IMG/VR virus record: IMGVR_UViG_3300031758_000671
Coordinates: 1-21,489 of that record
Length of the DNA stretch: 21,489 nucleotides
Source of the DNA: a virus
Direction: 5' to 3' (one strand)
The stretch's first letter is position 1. Each line of letters starts with the position of its first letter. Both the position numbers and the translations under genes were made by a program. Below are positions 16,571 through 21,489 of this stretch, one piece after another. The notes below the pieces were generated by a model that was not told the DNA's origin, did not search any database, and was given only the letters and a program-made list of their open reading frames with translations.

Positions 16571-17764
16571 ATGAATATGATGGTTATTAAACCAGAGGGA
16601 ACTAACTCAATTATTATTACTAATAAATTACGAAGTAATATATTAGGTGCATTCAACAACACCGTGCAAGTAGTTGTAATAGATTCCAACGGAAAAATAT
16701 ATGTTGGTGGATTTTTTACTTCGTACCAAGGCGTTACAGCAAATTATATTATTAGACTCAACGCAGACGGAACCAAAGACACAGCGTTTGATAACTCAAC
16801 AGGGTTTAATGGAGGAGTTTATTCTATTGAGATTGACTCCAACGGAAAAATATATGTTGGTGGAAGTTTTACTAGTTATAAAGGCGTTGCAGCAAACGGT
16901 ATTATCCGACTCAACGCAGATGGAACCAAAGACACAGCGTTTGATAATTCAACAGGGTTTACTATTCCAGCAGATACTGCGTCGGTTTATATCACAAAAA
17001 TTGATTCCAACGGAAAAATATATGTTGGTGGATTTTTTACTTCATACAAAGGAGTTCAAGCAAATTATATTATTAGACTCAACGCAGACGGAACCAAAGA
17101 CACAGCGTTTGATAACTCAACTGGGTTTGACGCGGAAGTAAATTCTATTGAGATTGACTCCAACGGAAAAATATATGTTGGTGGAAATTTTATTTTATAT
17201 AAAGGAGTGGAAGCAAATAGTATAATTCGTCTGAATCCGAATGGAACCAAAGATACGGGGTTTGATAATTCAACAGGGTTTGATGGTTCCGTTTTAAGAT
17301 TAATTTTAAATTCTAGTGGAAAGCTGTATGTTGGTGGAATTTTTGAATTATATAAAGGAGTTCAAGCAAATAGTATCATCAGACTCAATGCAGATGGAAC
17401 CAAAGACACAGCGTTTGATAACTCAACGGCGTTTGGAAATTTAGAACTTGTATATTCTTTGATTCTTGATACTAATGAAAAACTATATGTTGGTGGTAGT
17501 TTTACTACGTATAAAGGAGTTACGGCAAATAATATTATCAGATTAAATGCCGATGGAACGAAAGATACCAATTTTGATAATTCTATAGCGTTTGATAGTA
17601 GTGTTACATCTCTCGCGATTGACTCAAGCGGAAAATTATACGTCGGTGGAACTTTCAGCTCATATAAATCAATCACCGCTGAAAAAATAATTCGGTTAAA
17701 TGCGGATGGTAGTATAGACGCAACATCAATTCAATTACAAAATACTCAAATTGTTACTACTTAA
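16571..17764 (+). CDS. Seven-repeat beta-propeller protein (delta-60/DUF5122-like)
   Basis: A 397-residue protein made almost wholly of seven repeats of 51-56 residues (first six) plus a shorter last one, starting at residues 32, 83, 139, 190, 241, 294 and 345. Each repeat reads roughly V.SI.IDSNGKIYVGG.F..YKGV.AN.IIRLNADGTKDT.FDNSTGF. This is the delta-60 / DUF5122 beta-propeller repeat, and seven copies fit one closed seven-bladed propeller. Residues 1-31 and the C-terminal strand (QLQNTQIVTT) could close the ring. No signal peptide or membrane segment is seen. Placement between adhesin and fibre genes suggests a virion receptor-binding head or fibre cap; that role is inferred. GGAG at 16556-16559 lies 11 bases before the ATG; ATGs at codons 3 and 4 are possible alternatives. 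Arginine codons are mostly AGA. Confidence 0.85.
   Translation: MNMMVIKPEGTNSIIITNKLRSNILGAFNNTVQVVVIDSNGKIYVGGFFTSYQGVTANYIIRLNADGTKDTAFDNSTGFNGGVYSIEIDSNGKIYVGGSFTSYKGVAANGIIRLNADGTKDTAFDNSTGFTIPADTASVYITKIDSNGKIYVGGFFTSYKGVQANYIIRLNADGTKDTAFDNSTGFDAEVNSIEIDSNGKIYVGGNFILYKGVEANSIIRLNPNGTKDTGFDNSTGFDGSVLRLILNSSGKLYVGGIFELYKGVQANSIIRLNADGTKDTAFDNSTAFGNLELVYSLILDTNEKLYVGGSFTTYKGVTANNIIRLNADGTKDTNFDNSIAFDSSVTSLAIDSSGKLYVGGTFSSYKSITAEKIIRLNADGSIDATSIQLQNTQIVTT
16664..17722 (+). repeat. Seven tandem repeats of about 153 bp in propeller gene
   Basis: Copies start at 16664, 16817, 16985, 17138, 17291, 17450 and 17603. The first four are very similar at the DNA level. Copies 1 and 3 share an identical run of about 63 bases covering the AN.IIRLNADGTKDTAFDNS part, and another of 41 bases covering DSNGKIYVGGFFTS. 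Copy 2 carries five extra residues, copy 5 two, and copy 7 lacks the FDNSTGF end. Confidence 0.93.
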
Positions 17765-17810
17765 TATTATTTATGAAATGGTTTTTACACCACAACCTAT
17801 TTTTAGACTC

Positions 17811-17818
17811 TATTTATA
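17811..17818 (+). promoter_or_regulatory. Putative late promoter octamer TATTTATA before 17849 gene
   Basis: An exact TATTTATA, flanked by C and G, ends 30 bases before the ATG at 17849, slightly further than the other copies. It lies in an 84-base gap that also has a 7-of-8 match (TATTTATG) at 17768-17775. The leader carries AAGAGA at 17835-17840. Confidence 0.45.
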
Positions 17819-17848
17819 GATTGACGGAAACTTGAAGAGAATAACATT

Positions 17849-19936
17849 ATGCCATTTTTTTATACCGATTCTGGAAGTTTTAACAATTTAGAAGTCACCG
17901 GCAGTACGATTCTTTCCGGCTCGTTGATTGTATCGGGTGCGACCAATTTCGGTCCTTCGGGATTGACAGGATCGTTGTTTGGAACTGCCAGTTATGCAGA
18001 TAGTGCGTCCTATGCGTTAACCGCCTCGTATGCAACAAATGCTGTGTCTACTCCCGCATTCCCATTCAGTGGATCAGCAGTTATTACGGGATCGTTGTTG
18101 GTGAGTGGGAGCGGAATAAATGTTACAGCATCTTCTTTTACGTTAGAAAATCAAGGTAATAAATTAACAATAGAAAAGACTCCTGGTGGTGCTTTCGGAT
18201 CAAGTATTACTACTAACGATGTCTTTTACGTTGGCACTGGTGATTATTTTATATTAGGTGAAACTCCCTATGTTGGCGCAGAAGATTTAACTGGATTTTG
18301 GGCTAATGATATTAGATCAACAATTAACGTGTATGGGGGGTCCGTAGGCATTGGAATACAATCAAGCCAAACTAACCGATTGGCAGTTAGTGGTAGTGTG
18401 TTAGCATCCTCCTACACCAGTTCCCTCAATAACCAAGTCGGATTCTTTGGTACTTCAAGTTTTGCCGTTTCTTCGTCACGAGCAATATCGGCAAGTTTCG
18501 CACAAACCGCAATATCCGCATCTTATTTTTCTGGAAGTGTATCGTTCCCCGATGGATTGACGGTGGGACAGTTAACGGCGTCAAACGCTCAGTTAACGAA
18601 TATTGCAGTAACCCAATTAACTGCATCAAACGCTCAGTTAACGAATATTGTGGATACGACAGCAACAAATAAAATTTTGGTCTTGAACACGGCAACTAAC
18701 CAAATTCATACTACTTCATCGGTGGGAACCGGTGGTGGAAGTGGAGCAGGGTTCCCCTTTAACGGGTCAGCGGTTATCACCGGTTCGCTACTTGTATCAG
18801 GATCATCTAACGTATTACGAGCAATTGGAAGCGGATCTACAGTATTTTCTGTGTCAGGAAGTTTGGGTGCACTCTTTGAAGTGATTGACAGTGCTTCTGG
18901 TGAACTCTTTACCATTTCGTCGGCAAGTATAGACATTTTTAAAATAGATAATAAAAAAAATATACATGTATCAGGAGCATTAAACGTCAACGGACCAACA
19001 ACACTTTCAGGATCGTTGATTGTTTCTAGTTCCAATAATAGTCCAGTAACAATTAGTGGTAGTGTGAATGATTTCTTTGAATTAGAAGTTGTCAATGCGT
19101 CTGCGGGAAACAATGCAAGTGCTGATGTGGTAGTTTCATCAAATAATACCACGGATTTTGGAAACTATGCGTCATTTGGTATTAATAGTACTACGTTTAA
19201 TGGTCCGTTGGTCGGTGGGGCAAGTGATGCGTATTTGTATGTAACCTCCAGTGTCGGTGAATTGGATATCGGTCATGCGCATCCTGGCGCAAATAGTAAT
19301 ATCCGATTATTTACCAATGGACCAAACAGTACCGCAAACACACGGGTATTTATTAGTGCCAGTGGAAATGTAGGAATTGGAACAGCAACGCCAAACGAAC
19401 GGTTGGTTGTTGCAGGGAATCAAGTAATTTCAGGGTCATTGACCGTATCTGGATCACGAGCAATAACTGCCACAGGATCACTCACTCTGTTATCAAGTTC
19501 CTTAACAATAAACACTGGTTCAATTTCCATAAACACCGGGTCATTAACTGTTGATCAATTGCCTGGACAGACTTCAGGAATAACCCTCCGTGTTACTGGA
19601 TCTAATCAAGTTTTATATATTGGAAACGATGGTCAGGGGTCATCGTTCTTGAAAACTAATAATACACAACTCCGATTTGGGGGGTTGGGATTTAACGGAT
19701 TTGCGTGGGACGGATTATCACTGTATCCTGAAACAACTGATGAAGAAAATTTAGGAAGTACAAGTAATAGATGGAACCGATTAATAGTGAACCAAGTAAC
19801 TGCATCCATCGTTTCCGCATCGGCTGGTATTACGGGTTCTCTCGCACAATTTAATCCCGTCTCACTAAAACTTACCGTAGGAACTACCGCACCAGGCAGT
19901 CCCGCAGTCAATGACTTATGGGTAGACACGAACTAA
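17849..19936 (+). CDS. Tail fibre protein with SGS shaft repeats
   Basis: A 695-residue fibre. The N-terminus (MPFFYTDSGSFNNLEVTGST) differs from the other fibres and leads into a shaft of SGSLIVSG and TASYA units. An FPF-GSAVITGSLLVSGS unit occurs twice (about 71 and 305), and a 15-residue TQLTASNAQLTNI repeat occurs twice near 241-270. Residues of about 328-366 (STVFSVSGSLGALFEVIDS, then GELFTISSASIDIFKID) are a motif frequent in phage fibres. Residues of about 410-512 are the third copy in the window of the MGIN / DAYLY / IGH module, here ending in GNVGIGTATP. The C-terminus (LKLTVGTTAPGSPAVNDLWVDTN) is a common closing segment of fibre proteins. No chaperone domain is seen. The next gene starts 13 bases after the stop codon, so they are probably co-transcribed. 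Confidence 0.83.
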   Translation: MPFFYTDSGSFNNLEVTGSTILSGSLIVSGATNFGPSGLTGSLFGTASYADSASYALTASYATNAVSTPAFPFSGSAVITGSLLVSGSGINVTASSFTLENQGNKLTIEKTPGGAFGSSITTNDVFYVGTGDYFILGETPYVGAEDLTGFWANDIRSTINVYGGSVGIGIQSSQTNRLAVSGSVLASSYTSSLNNQVGFFGTSSFAVSSSRAISASFAQTAISASYFSGSVSFPDGLTVGQLTASNAQLTNIAVTQLTASNAQLTNIVDTTATNKILVLNTATNQIHTTSSVGTGGGSGAGFPFNGSAVITGSLLVSGSSNVLRAIGSGSTVFSVSGSLGALFEVIDSASGELFTISSASIDIFKIDNKKNIHVSGALNVNGPTTLSGSLIVSSSNNSPVTISGSVNDFFELEVVNASAGNNASADVVVSSNNTTDFGNYASFGINSTTFNGPLVGGASDAYLYVTSSVGELDIGHAHPGANSNIRLFTNGPNSTANTRVFISASGNVGIGTATPNERLVVAGNQVISGSLTVSGSRAITATGSLTLLSSSLTINTGSISINTGSLTVDQLPGQTSGITLRVTGSNQVLYIGNDGQGSSFLKTNNTQLRFGGLGFNGFAWDGLSLYPETTDEENLGSTSNRWNRLIVNQVTASIVSASAGITGSLAQFNPVSLKLTVGTTAPGSPAVNDLWVDTN
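18569..18658 (+). repeat. Two tandem 45-bp repeats in 17849 fibre gene
   Basis: Copies at 18569-18613 and 18614-18658 each encode QLTASNAQLTNI plus three residues. Most of the second half of each copy is identical at the DNA level, with only one difference across a 28-base stretch, so this duplication looks recent. Confidence 0.85.
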
Positions 19937-19948
19937 AAGGAATAAATT

Positions 19949-21489
19949 ATGGCAACAAGAATTAAAACCGTAGAATATTGGCTGGGAGGTAGTAACACGA
20001 CACTGGCATCAAACACTCGTCGTGACTTTACACAAGTGGCAGTTCGTCTACCAGAAACATCAAAAGTATTCCGTTCGGTACGTCTTATCGTACATGTGAT
20101 GGATGCGCAGACGACTGCAGCAACCATGACAAACCCAGTACTCGGTATTCAGATTGGGGCAGTGGCATTCAGTAATGCAACGCTTGGTAACCCACCAGCC
20201 AACTCGGGTGAACATGGAGCATATATATTTGAACGAGATGTTACAGCATATTTTACAACAAACTTTACGACACAAGTACATAACGTCGGGGCTGGAGTGC
20301 AGTTCACCGGTCCAACCACGATTAATCATTCTGCCAAAATTATTATCACATATGAATATGATGATGCGTCTACTGAACACGTAAAGACGGTGCGTATTCC
20401 CATTGAATCAAATACTGGTGCCTTAACGACCACGTTGGCAAACATTGGTACCACGCAAATTCCTGCATTGGATACGTTCCTTCCAGAAGCATCTAAAACA
20501 TATCGTCGTGTATGGATTGAAGCAATCTACAACGACCAAGCCACGGGTGCTACTAACGACCCTACGTTAGGTATCAGCGTGGCAGGTGGTGCAGAACAGT
20601 TGTCAGGTGCTCACTTTACCGACCTTGCATCTGCTCGTGCAATGGTATACATGTATGACCAAGGGGCAACGCCAGTTTGGGCGACTAACACGGCACAGAA
20701 CATTCAAGCTCGTACATCTGCCGTAACGAACGGTGCAGCATTTAATCACATTGCCTTTTTGTTATGTGTCACCTATACGTTTGACCCCGCAACAACGACT
20801 CGCGTATTGAATTCCGTGGCATTGGTGCTTCCCCCAATCTTCACACCGGGTGGTACTACCGCTAACGATTCAAACGAACAGACATTTGATTTATGGGTGC
20901 AAGAACCTGGAACCATTACATTACGACAATCGGGAGCAGTTATATACTATTCACAGACCGCCGCAGTTGGTCCTCGTATTGCATTCGGCGCACAAGCAGA
21001 ACGTTCGTATACGGATACCAACGTGTTAAATTGTGGGGTAACCTTCGTGTGTCAGCGAGTAGACAGTGGTGGTGCGCAAGGTGCGGGTATTACGCTTGCG
21101 CGAGGAAAGAATACCTTCAATTTCGGTGTATCTATTGGTACACTAGGCACTTCACCTAGTAACTTTGGTGGAATGATGTATCTCAATTACGAATCTGACC
21201 AATCTGCATTGGGAGTGGGTGCGCACAATCAATCTCTATTGTTCGGTATCCAGAATAGTCAAGCAGCGGGTAACCAAAGTAACATCACTGCCGCACAATT
21301 CATCTTCTTACCATCAACACACTGGTTCCGTTCTAATCTCGGGTTTTTGAGTAATCAAGTTATAAATGCTCCGTCAATTACTTTTACGCAGTTTGAATGT
21401 GAATCGGCTGTAGGGGAATTGTCGGGAGGTGGCTGGGAAAATCAAGGAGCCATTCCGTTGGTTGCAGAAACGGAATTGGGTTGGTATCC
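19949..21489 (+). CDS. Unrecognised virion-like protein with duplicated domains (3' partial)
   Basis: The frame is open from the ATG at 19949 (AAGG at 19937-19940 upstream) to the window edge, giving 513 residues without a stop; the 3' end is outside. I do not recognise the family. The protein contains an internal duplication. Residues of about 33-153 (RLPETSKVFRSVRLIVHVMD, then NPVLGIQIG, ITYEYDD, VRIPIE) align with about 178-297 (FLPEASKTYRRVWIEAIYND, then DPTLGISVAGG, VTYTFDP, VALVLPP). A third, more diverged unit may cover about 310-440 (LNYESDQ). The alternation of short hydrophobic strands suggests tandem beta-sandwiches. There is no signal peptide or membrane segment. Of its 19 arginines, 13 are CGT, like the tail tube gene and unlike the fibres. 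Location, 13 bases after a fibre gene, suggests a virion component. Confidence 0.75.
   Translation, partial: MATRIKTVEYWLGGSNTTLASNTRRDFTQVAVRLPETSKVFRSVRLIVHVMDAQTTAATMTNPVLGIQIGAVAFSNATLGNPPANSGEHGAYIFERDVTAYFTTNFTTQVHNVGAGVQFTGPTTINHSAKIIITYEYDDASTEHVKTVRIPIESNTGALTTTLANIGTTQIPALDTFLPEASKTYRRVWIEAIYNDQATGATNDPTLGISVAGGAEQLSGAHFTDLASARAMVYMYDQGATPVWATNTAQNIQARTSAVTNGAAFNHIAFLLCVTYTFDPATTTRVLNSVALVLPPIFTPGGTTANDSNEQTFDLWVQEPGTITLRQSGAVIYYSQTAAVGPRIAFGAQAERSYTDTNVLNCGVTFVCQRVDSGGAQGAGITLARGKNTFNFGVSIGTLGTSPSNFGGMMYLNYESDQSALGVGAHNQSLLFGIQNSQAAGNQSNITAAQFIFLPSTHWFRSNLGFLSNQVINAPSITFTQFECESAVGELSGGGWENQGAIPLVAETELGWY

Noticed and set aside
16701-17141. A + strand frame overlapping the propeller gene
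   Set aside because: It is an alternate frame of the DNA repeats; the repeats make it open by periodicity, while the other frame has clear propeller motifs.
16664-17722. Regularly spaced repeats as a possible CRISPR array
   Set aside because: Repeat period is about 153 bases, the copies are coding and in frame, and there are no unique spacers between short palindromic repeats.
17768-17775. TATTTATG as an additional promoter octamer
   Set aside because: It is a 7-of-8 match, but it lies more than 70 bases before the next start and an exact copy sits closer at 17811, so chance in AT-rich DNA is the simpler reading.
20154-21159. Short + strand frames near 20154-20384 and 20893-21159
   Set aside because: Both lie inside the long open frame from 19949, which has a proper start, internal domain repeats and consistent codon use.
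15789-21489. Diversity-generating retroelement targeting the adhesins
   Set aside because: No reverse transcriptase, and I noticed no template/variable repeat pair with adenine-specific differences; the cassette could still lie outside the window.

Overview
This window is part of the late structural region of a contractile-tailed (myovirus-type) bacteriophage. The best anchors are a tail sheath protein related to T4 gp18 at the left edge and a gp19-like tail tube protein directly after it. To their right lie about 18 kb of fibre, adhesin and other virion genes. All genes are on the + strand, are packed with overlaps of 1 base or gaps of 3 to 106 bases, and no gene-free stretch exceeds 300 bases. 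The DNA looks AT-rich. I see no tRNA, integrase, transposase, reverse transcriptase or CRISPR array. The overall look (T4-like tail genes, many low-complexity Ser/Thr/Ala/Gly fibre proteins) fits an uncultured environmental T4-like phage. The host cannot be read from this sequence.

Layout. 1-2597: tail sheath, 5' end missing. 2686-3174: tail tube. 3281-3634 and 3634-4686: a small BppU-N-like structural protein translationally coupled to a fibre-like protein. 4720-6879 and 6961-8676: two fibre proteins that share the N-terminal signature MANEFIARKGLI. 8685-12116: a 1143-residue fibre with its own N-terminal docking domain and long shaft repeats, coupled by a TAATG overlap to a LamG-type lectin protein (12116-12919). 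12969-15785: a 938-residue fibre with a globular middle and a small C-terminal beta domain. 15789-16553: a glycine-rich adhesin. 16571-17764: a seven-repeat, probably seven-bladed beta-propeller. 17849-19936: another fibre. 19949 to the right edge: an unrecognised virion-like protein built from duplicated domains, with its 3' end outside the window.

How it works together. The sheath and tube form the contractile tail. The rest looks like a repertoire of host-recognition parts: shafts with variable numbers of NKP/SSS-Q and ASFATTAS repeats, and at least four different candidate binding heads (LamG lectin, polyglycine adhesin, beta-propeller, C-terminal beta domain). This is inferred from family resemblance and context.

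Transcription. Two clear intrinsic terminators (3193-3225, 6895-6931) and one strong hairpin without a T-tract (2599-2642) divide the region. An octamer TATTTATA (one copy with a mismatch) sits 25, 25, 26, 26 and 30 bases before five start codons that open transcription-unit-like blocks. It is the reverse complement of the T4 late promoter octamer TATAAATA, and I propose it as this phage's late promoter element.
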